Source: Notospermus geniculatus (taxonomy: Eukaryota; Nemertea; Pilidiophora; Heteronemertea; Lineidae). Taken from it: a stretch of DNA of 64,000 nucleotides. The first letter of the stretch is position 1. Every line of letters starts with the position of its first letter. This document shows, piece after piece, positions 51,927-63,274 of this stretch. The stretch is from NCBI GenBank assembly GCA_002633025.1, contig NMRB01000239.1, forward strand, positions 152,318 through 216,317, in the 5' to 3' direction. The position numbers and the translations under genes were made by a program. The notes beneath the pieces were generated by a model. The model saw only the letters and a program-made list of their open reading frames with translations, had not been told where the DNA came from and made no database searches.

Positions 51927-53384
51927 AACTACTGACGTCACTAGTACCTTGATCAGCATTGTAATTTTAAGAAGCCAATGTTTAAAATTGCAATTAACCT
52001 TATTAGACAGGTGTTTTGGCTGGCCCTGCTGGGTGACATGTACTCTGTTGAGAACTTGGCAAATGAATGTAAAATCGATCCATAGGCCTACATGGAATTA
52101 ATGAGATACGGCTTCAGATGCGCACTGTCCTAATTTCCGGCTTGACCTTAGGAACCACTTGTGGTTTACAACCTTTATTGTGATTTTGATACCGTCCAGG
52201 GTCCCTTATTCACGAACCCGCCACAGGGCAACTGGTTCCCAATCCTTTCACTGTGTGTCAGCCATAGGGATGGGAGATGAAACCAGTTAACTTTCTGTGG
52301 GCTTTAATATTAAAGGTCCTCATGCATCTTGCCATTTCACCATCCTGAGAACATCAGGGGTTCTTAGCGCTCGCGGAGACAAAGGGAGCGAGTGTAAGAA
52401 CACCTGATGTTCTCAGGATGATTTGCCCCCAAATTGGTTTTGATTTTGTTAAATTTCTATGTTTTCATCTGAATTCTAAATACTGATGTTTTTCTTTCTA
52501 AATGCTGATTTTGTCTTCAAAAGGCATATCTCACCCCAAAATGTGAGTATATTTTGATGAAATAGAAAGATTTATTTCGATGTATTTGTTGATAAAGTGT
52601 TTTTGTACAAAAAATGATGTTGTTTTCTCAGTTTTTGCTGCTCTATGTAGCCTTGGAGGAAGTATAATTCCTCCAAGATGTAGCCTAATTCAGTATAATT
52701 CCTCCAAGATGTAGCCTAGTAGTCTTGGCCGTGAATCGTTGAACGTGAGGTACCGGTACCACACTCACACAAAGTGTCGGCCCCTTAATGCACCCGAAAG
52801 CCATTGAATGAAAATTTTTTTTTCATGAGCGTGATCAAATCGTGCCTTTGAATAGACTTCATCCAGAATATTTGAGTGCCACGCCCAAATTTATAGGAGC
52901 TGCCAGAAGACAGGTGTAAAAGGACGGGTTGTCCTCAGAATGTATGTCCAAGTTACATTCTGCTGCTATGTGAGACAGTTGGTTACATTCGAATCATCAT
53001 GGTTACTGAACTTGATTCCTGGAGGACTAAGATTCCTATCACACCATGGTGTAACATTTCTGAGTATTCCCCATATCTGTGTGTGTTCCCCTACTATTAT
53101 CTAAAGGAAAAAGCTGCAACATGACAATAGGGGTCTCACAGAGAAACGTGTCGATCTATCTGCCAGCGTTTCCCAAAAATTATGGGGAAACACTGACATA
53201 CGGCAACACTGGCAGATGTTACACCGAACATTTCCCGCCAATTCTGTTGCCGCCAGACGAGATGACCTCTGACCTAAAGGTGGCGCTCCAGTTTCCATTG
53301 ATAGAATTTTTTCCTCGCTTGGCTTCACACACGCGGCGACGCATAGTGATCTTAATTTTGGCCTTTTTTCACATAAATCGATAA
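51927..53384. other. Intergenic DNA, mostly unannotated
   Basis: One hairpin (52350-52421), a TTCCTCCAAGATGTAGCCTA duplication near 52660-52720, and an open frame at 53079-53384 without recognisable domains. No gene is called. Confidence 0.5.
52350..52421. repeat. Short hairpin (CATCCTGAGAACATCAGG)
   Basis: CATCCTGAGAACATCAGG and its exact reverse complement CCTGATGTTCTCAGGATG flank a 36-bp loop rich in GAGCG words. Confidence 0.6.
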
Positions 53385-53435
53385 ATGAAAATGGCAGATA
53401 TGGGACTAGATAAAAGGGAGGTTACGTACTACATG
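53385..53435 (+). CDS. Possible first coding exon of a downstream gene
   Basis: ATG at 53385 (second in-frame ATG at 53391, ATGGC context) opens 17 codons, MKMADMGLDKREVTYYM, ending at a strong donor ATG/GTGAGT (53436). The preceding 200 bp is a little richer in CpG than the surroundings. No matching phase-0 second exon could be identified with confidence before the end of the window, and the protein is not recognised. The gene, if real, extends beyond the window or has very long introns. Confidence 0.3.
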
Positions 53436-54355
53436 GTGAGTGAAATGATTTAAGGGTTTTAGACGTTAGAGCGGAGAATTTTATCATTAAATAATAAGAT
53501 TTATTGTAAAATTTCTTGATAGGTTGAGCTGAGGTGGCCTATCACATGTATCACCAGGCGTGTACACTGCTAACATTACACGTGCATGCATCCTATTGTT
53601 TGCATTTGATAGTGGAAATTTCCACAAATTTTCGGCTTTATTTCTGTATTAATTTGTGATAATTTAGTAAACCAATTTGATGGAAATGTTGTATTAGTAC
53701 TACTTTTGATACTGAATCGTTTTTGTTGCTGATTTTTAGGTATTTTTGTAGTAAAATCGTTCATTGATTTGTGGTGACCGGCCAACGTGGGGTCAGTCAG
53801 TTCATGATTCATGAGTTTGCACACGTGGTCTATCAACTGATCAATGTGTATTCTACACTTTGATACATACAGATATCTTAAACAATAAAAGGTTTCTTGG
53901 TCTTATTTACTCCACTATTGTGGACCAGAGATTTGGTATTAAAAATGTAGAATTTTTATCAGGTTTGTTGATCCTAATCCTGATTTAAATGATTTTTGTT
54001 GTGAAGCAGGTCGATTCAGAAATGTGGGGTACGGCATAGCAACCGGCGTAGCGTGCCGTAGCCGTAGCATGGCGTGAACTGGACCATATTCCATCTCTCT
54101 TCTGATCTGAAATTGTAAACTCCTCCAGAGATTTCAGGTTTTTACGAAAATAATTAGACCAGGATGAAAGCGTTATGCCTCTCGAGTTGTATTTATATTA
54201 TGTTACAGGATTTATAACTTCCCTGATGAGGGTGCGTGGACGACCAAACAGGAAGATTGGTGTTCAGCCAAGTTGAGGCTGGGCCAAGCCCTACATAGTG
54301 TACATGTAGCTGATCAAATGTCAATATTTGGGATACTTTATTATGTGTTGGCTTA

Positions 54356-54503
54356 GGCCGTGTTCACAAAGAGCTACACCTACACAGACACGGCTTGCAA
54401 AATTGCAAACAATTTAGGTTTCATGATCATGAACCCTTTGTGAAGCCATTGTTCGCCGGCTTATCCGTGTAGTGTGTAGCTCTATGTGAACTGGCCTTCC
54501 GGT
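54356..54503. mobile_element. Diverged hairpin MITE, relative of 40006
   Basis: GGCCGTGTTCACAAAGAGCT and ACACCTACACAG at the left are mirrored by CCGTGTAGTGTGTAGCTCTA and TGTGAACTGGCCTT at the right. Confidence 0.6.
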
Positions 54504-54675
54504 TGTATTACCAACCATAGGTAGAATGTTTGTGTTATTTAGGAATTCCCATAAGATTTAGATTTGGTATCGTAGCACTAGCAGCTACATGTAAGAAGAT
54601 TGAGAATCAGTCGTTATCACAGGATGTTGGCCTATCATGTGCTACTTTCACATACTACACCCTCCATTCTCTGGC

Positions 54676-55034
54676 GGGTTGGTTCTAAACCTGGCACTGG
54701 CACGCTGGCACTGGCACTGGCACTGGTATCATATTATGGCCAGAAATCATGAAAAAAATGTTATACATAACAGATATTATTTTGGAAGATAATAGGGCCA
54801 CCCAGTTTAACATGGATCAATTTTGTTGAAAAAAAATTTAATTTTTTTCCCTAGTTTTTTTTAGATTTTTCAACATAATTGATCCATGTTAAACTGGTTG
54901 GCCCTATTATCTTATTATCTTCCAAAATAATAACTATTAGGTAAATATACCATTTTTCATGATTTCTGACCATAATAATGATGTCAGTGCCAGTGCCAGT
55001 GCCAGCGTGCCAGTGCCAGGTTTAGAACCAACCC
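54676..55034. mobile_element. Foldback MITE with exact 9-bp TSD (Mutator-like)
   Basis: The unit begins GGGTTGGTTCTAAACC and ends with the exact reverse complement. The arms of about 165 bp contain CTGGCACTGGCACTGG arrays and ATGGATCAATTTTGTTGAAA, mirrored on the right. TTCTCTGGC is present at 54667-54675 and again at 55035-55043, a perfect 9-bp target duplication. Long TIRs with a 9-bp duplication suggest the Mutator superfamily. No transposase. Confidence 0.85.
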
Positions 55035-56300
55035 TTCTCTGGCTGTCTGGACCATGTCTCATCCAACACAGCATGTAGGTTGAGTACTGATTGGTGCTGT
55101 TCTGAGAACTGAAAGTGGGCTATCCTCTCAGTGACTCATGCTCCTGGCAGCTCAAATACTACAGGTCAGTGAGCCCGACCAGACGGTAATTCATTGAGGA
55201 GTTATCAGCAAGGTCACAAGTTGTGCATTCCGGTCTGTTATTACACTATCACAGTCCAATCTGTTGTTGAATTCCAAGCTGTTGACGTTATCACAGTCTG
55301 TTATTGCATTCTTGTCTGTTGATCGTAACAGCTGCAGTTTCACCTTTTTTAAAAAAGATTTCTGTGAATTTCGATAGGGCTACTCATTTATGATGAATAA
55401 TGATGATATTTTCATGAAATTCTGTCCGAACTCAGGAAATATGCCTACAAACTGCTGGATTCTTCAAATTGACCTTGGCGCTGGTTGCCTTGAGTACTTC
55501 TCGCTTTGTGCCGCTTGTGTGTCCGCTGTCTGCCTGCAGTCCACTCTTCATCGTCGTTCTAAATGCAAAATAATCAGCCTGGCCTGTCCTCCCCACCAAA
55601 ACTTCATCCATCCTTGATTTGGCCTACATGTAGAAAATGAAATAAAAAGCTGTAGATTTGTCTACTCTGAACCATTTCATAATAAAATAATATAAATTTG
55701 AAAATCACAATTCATGAATTGAAAGCGCAATTTAGAATTTAGTCCATGGCCGAGTTATATCCTGGTTTGTATTGTCCTCGTTTTTTTTGCGATGTAAACT
55801 TAACGGAACTGATTCCGCGCCGACCGGGAATTTGACCTTTGACGTCTTCAACACCTGAGCATTAATCCTGAACACCGTGCAGATACCACTTCTCAGCTTC
55901 TTTACTTTCTAGGGCGATTCAAACACCGGGAATGCGCAGAACGGAACGACATGTAAACCTAATTCATGGCGTGATAAAATGATTGGAATATTACCACGAG
56001 GCATCCAAGATCGGGTGCGCAAACCTCAGCAAGTTCCGTGTAAAACGGTCCCTCCACCGTCGAAGGTAATGTCGAATTGTCGTCCAGTGGTGTGGCTCCC
56101 CCTGGTGTTGTGTTGTATCAACTTGTTCCTTGGTGATTGCTAACCTCGTAACCATGGTAACCACGCGTTTGTCGTTCGTTTCTCCTTATAGGTGCATGTT
56201 GTTTCTGTTCTGTCTCACTCACCAAAGCCTAATTTGTTTACTCATACTCTGCAGGTGATAGTTTTTGTCCCTCTTCATACAGTGCGGACCCTTTTATGCT

Positions 56301-56555
56301 TTAGCCAAGAGGTTATCATGTCCGCCTAGCAAGCGGTAGATCCTGGGTTCATATCCCATGCCATGTGGGATTTATCATCCTTGCCTCTTTAGTCCATCGC
56401 ATGAGACAGTAGTAAGTCGTGGTGCTCTCTTGTTCCTTTGCAAGGGCAAGTACATGTAGGACCCCATCCAAGTGAGGAACATGAGTAGCTTGAGATGGCC
56501 TCTTCCATACTTACCAGGACCAATAATGCTATGGGTTCGGGCCCTGATGGAAAAA
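56301..56555 (+). mobile_element. tRNA-derived SINE, downstream copy
   Basis: TTTAGCCAAGAGGTTATCAT and CTGGGTTCATATCCCATGCC in the head; tail TTCGGGCCCTGATGG. Located outside the dynein gene. Confidence 0.8.
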
Positions 56556-56898
56556 TCATGATACAAGTATAGTACGAGTACTGCGTGTGATTGTAGCTGT
56601 TCGTTTGATGATACAGTGCTTGAAAACTTGGAAAATAGATGGCATCAGTGGGTCTGCCTTGGCTTGGAACCTCTGCGTCACGGTAAATCGCCGTTCATGG
56701 TGAATGTTTGGCTGTAAAAGAGAAAATATATGTAAGTATAGATGGCGCCATTGTGTTGTCTTAGTTGTTTGTGAACGTTTTGCTGTAGTTTGTAGATCAT
56801 AGATGGCACTATGGTTCGTTATTTTCTGACCTCTCATAGAAGCACTTTTCGTTCTAATTGCAATCACTTCGGAATCTGAATCATCTCATTTATTTCGT

Positions 56899-56990
56899 AG
56901 GTCAGTCACCGCTACAGAATTGTCTCCATCATAAACACTCATTTCGCAGGTCAGTCACCGCTACAGAATTGTCTCCATTATAAAACCCAA
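56899..56990. repeat. Direct duplication of 46 bp
   Basis: AGGTCAGTCACCGCTACAGA and ATTGTCTCCAT(C/T)ATAAA occur twice, separated by CACTCATTTCGC. Each copy is preceded by an AG dinucleotide. Confidence 0.75.
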
Positions 56991-57698
56991 CTATTCATCT
57001 AGACGTGCGTCATACGCAAAATGACAGCTGTTACACTTTACGACCCCACAATTCTCACATAAATTAAAGAAAATACATTTCTGATGCAATGTAAGTGTAG
57101 GCATAGTAGTAGCTGCTGCCACCTGGTGTCGGGGTGGTGAGTAACAGATCTTTTGTGGAGTTGACATGTTGAGGTCTATCAGTATCTGTTGTTGACCATT
57201 CATTCATTCATTGTTGCAATGTGACTGCAATGAAAAGTTGTAGTTAGTATTGTACACATGTATGTATAAAGTCAATGAATGAATGACATGCACCAGTACC
57301 TCTACAAAAGGTCAACGCCACCTGAGAGTTTACTCAAGCGTGTCATCACTTTGTTGGGCAACGTGCCTGAGAAAACTTATGCTTGTTGTTCATGATCAAA
57401 TTGTCCAATTTTCTGAATTTATATGCTGAATAAAGGCCTACATGCGGGTTTATACATTGAAACCCAATAGGCCCGGAATCTGAATTTTCCAAAAATTGGA
57501 TGAAAAACTTTAGGAAAACGGTTACTCACCCATTTAGCCAAATAATCTGATTCATCTTTCTCTTTTTTGGACAAAAATCTATCTTTTGTAAGATTAGGGT
57601 GCCAAAATATTCATACTTCGGGAGATTTTGAAATAACGTGCAAGACCAAGAAATTGGGAAGAAAAACTAGTATGTAACATTTGTGACTGAGGCGGTGT

Positions 57699-57815
57699 AC
57701 ATGGTCTAGGAAACCGTCAGATGTTGCTGAATGATCTGCTGCTATTTGCCTGTTGAGTGTTACTTCAGCTATTGAAATGTGCAGGTCCACCAAGGCCGTA
57801 CTTTCCTCAAATGCG
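57699..57815. mobile_element. MITE fragment (GTCTAGGAAAAC family)
   Basis: GGTCTAGGAAACCGTCAGAT followed by TTGCTGAATGATC and GCTATTGAAATGTGCAGGTC; the right arm is eroded. Confidence 0.5.
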
Positions 57816-60800
57816 CCTCACATTTTAGTTTCAGCACTCACGCCACTCTCATCTTCCAATCCCCCCAACCCCACTCACAATCTTGACAGTCTGACAAACA
57901 TGACAAAGTTTGACCGCGTTGAAAACCCTCGGCCTAACTTTAGTTAACTGGAGTGGAGGAGAACCTAGGAGATTTTTTCATGTGGCCTTTTGAGATGTTT
58001 ATGATTGAGGGTGAGCCCAGCTAACTTTATGTAAATACTTGGGTAAATACATGTAGGTAGGTGAGGGCATCGGCAGGTTATGATATGTTAATGGGTGGAA
58101 AGATACTGGTATACTTTAGTTGGATAGGTCATTGCTTAGCTTTAGGCCTACAGAGCATCACCCTGTTGAAAAGTGAATATGATATGAATACGTTGGCCAC
58201 AACAATACAGCAAATTCGATTTTATTTTAAAGTGGTCTGTGGGGTACCGGTAACATTACGCTGAAGTCTATGTAACATTCGATTCAATAATTACTGTGTG
58301 CGACTGAGTCATGCAACACGAAGGGAAAACTGGAAATATTTGTGTGAAAAAAACTACAGGGCCATCTCGTGCAGTTTCTTGGATTAAAAAAATGAAAAAG
58401 GTTCAGTTCAGGGCTGGGAAGGGCCAGGTAAGTGACCGATTAGTATTTTGTCCTTTCTCAAATCTGTCCTCAAATCCACCTGATACAAATAGTGAAGTGA
58501 GAGTCGTGCGTCAAATCATTGCCTCTACTTCTAACACAATATTAAGGGAAGAAATGTCGAGCAGGAGGAAACCAGAGTGCCCGGAAAAGCCTGCACTGTC
58601 AGAGTCGCCCCCCCCCCTTCTATCACAATGAAGAGTAGGTCTGACTGGGGATTGAACCTGGAATATCAGCAGTGACAGGTGCCAGTGTTTTGCACTGCAC
58701 CATTTTTGCTCAGCACACATAAAGCTACATGTAAGAAATTTCTTATAATACAGCGAACACAACATGCAATGGAAGATAATTGTCTAATTATTAGACTAGT
58801 AACTTGCGCTGCATGTCTCATTTGTCATGTTCTGTTCTTAGAAAACGTTGTTTTCAGTATGTGGAAGGAAGGTTTCTTTGTCCAGTTTCCTTTGAAGAAG
58901 AAAAATGCAGTCAAGTGTGTCAAATGAGGTCAATAATAATCGCTAAACCATGCCTAACATGATGACTGATTATCAGTTCCTCAGTAATCCACCAGGTGGC
59001 AGCAGGTGTTCAGCCTGGCAACTTGCCAGGAGCTGTCTATCTGCTTGGGAAATAGCCAACATTTTTAAAAATTTCTTTGCGTCAATTCGAAAAAAGGATT
59101 TAAATTTATTCAGCCATGAATGAAAAAGCCTCTAGGCCAGATGGTAGAATTATTGAGTGGGGGAGGGGAGTAGGTGTCTAGGCCTACATGTATGTATCGC
59201 ATTCTATTCAGATATTGCTATTGATATTCCTTGCAGGTTTTGAACATGAAATAGGAACGGGGTTTCCAAGGTGAACGACATCACATTGCTTCCTACCAGA
59301 TTGGAACCCGCAGACCCTCGCATTAGGCGTCAGTCACCAGCACTAAGGGGCAGCACGCCTTAACCACTAGGCCAAATCCCCATCTTGCAGGTTTTGGGTA
59401 TTTTTTGCGGGGTAAATCTGTTTTTTGCTGCCTTGTGAATGAAAGCCATAGCAAGTTTGGGGTGTACCTTAGGCCAATCTCCCGAGACCATTTGGAGAAT
59501 CATGGCATAATGGGGCTGCTTCGTTACCGGTATTCAGTTTAAGTCCTTGATTGATGGGCCTCTATTTTAAAAAAAGCATGTTTACCAAAAATCACAGTTG
59601 ATTACCAAAAATGATTGCCAAAAATTACACCAAAATCGCATTGTAAGGTCACAGAGAGACCTGGCTTTTCCGCTGGGATCTAGCTCCTCCAACTATCACA
59701 TCAAAAGCATCAGTCATGTGAGTGCCCGGACTTTGATTTGAAGATATGTCACTTATGTGGTCAGCAATGCCGACCATCACCAACAGAAGAAGCTGGACCC
59801 CGGCAACAATGCCAGACTTCTGTGACCCAACTGCAATTTTGTTATTTTCATGATTCATCTTGTATATTGTACAGTACATGTAATTTATCATTGATATTCA
59901 TTAAATATGGGTATTACCATCCATTTATGCAATTTCTGTGAACAATATTATATCCTGCCCTGAAAACATAAACAAACTATACTCCGAACTGGAGTGTCCT
60001 TGGAGTGGTCTAAATGTCTTTGACCTTGGTTCAGAGACCTACACAAATCCATGGTAAAAGAACCATGTTTCAGACATTAACTTGCTTTATTATCCTGAGT
60101 AATGATAACACGCCGGCAGCTGCCACACACAGTCGACCAACGCATGATGGAACTTTCCATAGTGAGGTGTTTAGATCGTCATGGTTACCAGGTGGTGCAG
60201 GCAGCAGGATCATTCTCCAGTTGATAGCTGACTCTGGTCTAAATGATTCTTGACTTGCTGTGTTGTGGGCTGACATTCTGTAATACAAAAGTGCTGAAGG
60301 AATATTATACCGACTTTCTTGCATGCTACCAAAAATAGATAAGTGAGCGAGCTATTTTTGATGCTACTGAGGAGGGTACAGAGATTTGGAAATGGGCCCA
60401 AATCAGGGCACTGAGAAGTGTGCTCAAATTACAATAAAAAAGGGAAAAAATTTCACTAAGTAAATGGTATTTTTATGGGTTTCCTCACCCTCAAAATATG
60501 CTAAAATCTGAAAATGACATGGCGATTCATGTGTAAACGCAAAAAGCCCGTGCTCAGCCCGGACTTTTATAGTGTAAACAAGGTAATAAAAAATGCAGTC
60601 CCAGGTCCCTGTTATTTGGCGTTGACTAAATCGTCATTATTTGACATTTTGATTGAAGAATACAGTGATTGGAAATTTCCACACGTGTAGGATTATACAT
60701 AATGTAGGATTATAAAAAACTTGTTTTGCTGGAATGTTGTCCTCAATAACCTCACCTAGGCCTACATGTACATGTACGTCATCAGCTGAGACGTGAGAGC

Positions 60801-61144
60801 ATGTTGAACTGCCACATGTGACTGCTGTTGGTTGGTGTTAGGTCAACCAATGACGAATGTTGATTTGAACAGCTTGTCTAGACACAACAAAATTTGTGTT
60901 TTGTGATTGGGGAGAAACGGAAGTGTTTGTTTAAAAAAAATGTTATCATTGACAAACAAAATGAAAGAGAAGTACAGTATTCCCTCCATGCAGTGGAGTC
61001 AAGTTCTGTTCGCCTTTCACATGTTGGGCATATTATAAAAACAAAAATAAGTGATTTTCATCGCCAGGCCACGGTTATTGCCACTGGTCAGCACCTCTGG
61101 TCCGTGGTCACCACCTCATCTAGGGGGACATTGACAACTGAGTC
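57816..61144. other. Non-coding stretch with SINE fragments
   Basis: Contains the antisense SINE at 58560, a tRNA-like fragment at 59285-59385, and short open frames with no recognisable product. No exon is called. Confidence 0.45.
58560..58705 (-). mobile_element. Second-family SINE copy (antisense)
   Basis: AGGAGGAAACCAGAGTGCCC, GGGGATTGAACCTGGAAT and GTTTTGCACTGCACCATT are the reverse complement of the family landmarks. Confidence 0.55.
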
Positions 61145-61322
61145 CATGTGGAACCTCCCTTAGCGGACACCTCTGCTAGGAGGACACCTCTCTATTAAGG
61201 ACACTGAAGTAAGTCACAAATTGGCCGTTTCTATTCATTTTGACCTCTGTAATCAGGACACCTCTCAATTAAGGACAGCATTTGTCAGTCCCAGAGGTGT
61301 CCCTAATAGAGAGGTTCCACTG
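61145..61322. mobile_element. Pogo/Tigger-like MITE, copy 3
   Basis: GTGGAACCTCCCTTAGCGGA to TAGAGAGGTTCCACTG, followed by TA. It begins a cluster of three related units reaching 61622. Confidence 0.65.
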
Positions 61323-61344
61323 TAGCTGTCGATGAGGACTCCGA

Positions 61345-61622
61345 ACCAATGATCAGTCTGAAATTGTCAGTTCTGTTCAGCTTGACCTCTGGAGTCAGGA
61401 CACCTGCTAATTAAGGACAATATTTACCTTTGGCAAAGGTGTCCTTATAAAGAGGTTTCACTCAGTGGAACCTCCCTTTGCGGACACCTCTGCAGAAGGA
61501 CACCTCTATTAAGGTCACCAATATTCAGTTACAAACTGGCCATTTCTATTCATTTTGACCTGATCAGGACACCTCACAATTACGGACAGCATCTGACAGT
61601 CTTGAAGGTGTCCTATTGTCCC
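61345..61622. mobile_element. Partial pogo-like units in tandem
   Basis: A right end (AAAGAGGTTTCACT) near 61450-61462 is followed at once by a new left end CAGTGGAACCTCCCTTTGCG at 61464, whose copy fades out by about 61622. Confidence 0.5.
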
Positions 61623-62249
61623 AAATTTAAATAGAAGAGAGGCATAGTGTATGTTTCTGACCTTATTTTGTCCACTTGGATTTCAATTGGTCATTGACAT
61701 CAACCATTGACATCGTAATGTGACCTGAAACTGAAAGCAGTCATAAATATAATTTGTCTCTGACGTGATATGTAGCAGGTAACAGAGTAAATGGGAGATT
61801 AGTTTGCTTGTAAACACATAATTCATAAACCAGTGCTGTTGATTTCATCATTTCCTGATCATCATCGTGCAAACTACATGTAAATGTGACAGACTCTGGC
61901 TTGTGCCAAAATGATTGCGTTCTCTGACATACATCTGACAGCGATTAAAAAAGTTGGTTGAATGGCACCATGACCTTTTAAATATGATTTAAAGGTGCCG
62001 TTGGTTTTCGTCTTTTGAGGAAGCTGAGTTGTGATCCTTCGGAAAACGGAAAAAGCAATGCACTTCCAAACTGCAGGGATTATTTGTTGTGCTGTACAGA
62101 ATAATCGCTGCAATGGCACAGCTTCATAGCTTTCTCCATTTTCTCAAGGATCACAACTTAGCGCATAGTCAGTCACACAATGTATATGGCCCACATGTTA
62201 TTCTCTTCATATAGTATATTTTATATAATCTTTTATTTTGTACTATGTA
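61623..62249. other. Non-coding stretch, likely LINE 3' UTR
   Basis: No exon is seen. The region may belong to the truncated retrotransposon ending at 62347. Confidence 0.35.
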
Positions 62250-62347
62250 ATAATTAGTTTGTCTACTTATATATGATCTTATGACTCTGTAGCCCTAACG
62301 GGCATGATAGTAGTCAAATAAATTGAAATTGAAATTGAAATTGAAAT
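62250..62347 (+). mobile_element. 3' end of a truncated non-LTR retrotransposon
   Basis: TGTAGCCCTAACGGGCATGA forms a short hairpin (GCCC/GGGC), followed by AATAAATTGAAATTGAAATT, an (ATTGAA)n-type tail. This 3' architecture is typical of LINE elements. No reverse transcriptase frame remains. Confidence 0.6.
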
Positions 62348-62871
62348 CAACTCAGATACATGTACATGTATTCCTCAATTCACGAAAACAAACACCCCTT
62401 TTGCAAATGTCGATCACTGTGTCAAAATATACACTTTCCATCCTGAATTAAAGGGCCACAATATTGCTGCCTTCCCTCGAGGCATAATACACAAAGAAAC
62501 CTTGAAATGCAGCATGACAAGCAAAACTGCAATATTTCATCTCCCTGACATCAAGGTTTTTACATACCATTATTTACAACAGCTTGAAAATCTGGGTCAA
62601 ACAATACCGCACTGTTTTGATGATCTTCCGGTGCATCCCCATCCCCCATCAGTTGCAGATTTGTACTTGTTGCAATCAGAGGCAAGTGTGTCAACGACGC
62701 AATTATTCAAACTTCGTGGGATTGAACATCCTTTGGACTTCAGTTTGGATTGATGCTGGGCTACTTGCAAACAGATTCATCCCTTCGAAAGTTCTTTTTC
62801 ACTTTGGAGATGAGTCGTGCCTGACCACACTTCTCGGATGTCATTTCGTCCATTTTGGTTATCGTCCATCC

Positions 62872-63047
62872 CAGGCGCGGATCCAAGGGGGGGCAAAGCC
62901 GGCCCGTGCCCCCTCTATTTTGTGGAAAATCTTTAAAATTGACCGGGAAATTTTGAAATTTTGAAAAGATGTTAAAATTTGACCGAGGTTTTCCCCGATG
63001 TGCGCTGGCTGTGCCCCCTCTTTCCCATGATTCTGGATCCGCCCCTG
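62872..63047. mobile_element. hAT-like MITE, CAGGCGCGGATCC termini
   Basis: CAGGCGCGGATCCA at the left and TGGATCCGCCCCTG at the right form terminal inverted repeats. CATCC flanks both sides (62867-62871, 63048-63052). The 176-bp interior is non-coding. GGATCC-bearing termini of this kind are common among hAT non-autonomous elements. Confidence 0.75.
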
Positions 63048-63134
63048 CATCCTATCATACACATCATCCTCAAGGCCAGTCATCGTTGGTCACTGGTAGT
63101 AACCCTTCCTGCTGCAAGAACATCCCACATCTCC

Positions 63135-63269
63135 CAGTGTTTCTGCCAGAGGGTACTTAAGGTAGTATCCTCAAAGGAACCGAAAAGGGCCATTTTCTTT
63201 AATTTCATGGGGATTTTGCTGATTTTGAAGAAATTACTACCCTGAAAAAAATTTCTGGCGGAAACCCTG
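63135..63269. mobile_element. hAT-like MITE, 5-bp TSD TCTCC
   Basis: Termini CAGTGTTTCTGCCAGAGGG and CTGGCGGAAACCCTG match the 3771-4079 element. The flanking duplications are TCTCC at 63130-63134 and 63270-63274. No coding capacity. Confidence 0.75.
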
Positions 63270-63274
63270 TCTCC

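Larger units (their letters stand above)
53436..56300. other. Intergenic or intronic DNA
   Basis: Apart from the elements at 54356-54503 and 54676-55034, only AT-rich non-coding sequence is seen. A short open frame at 55390-55617 has no domain. Confidence 0.45.

Noticed and set aside
53079-53384. 101-codon frame upstream of the candidate exon
   Set aside because: No domain and no conserved motif; the region may instead be a promoter or 5' leader.
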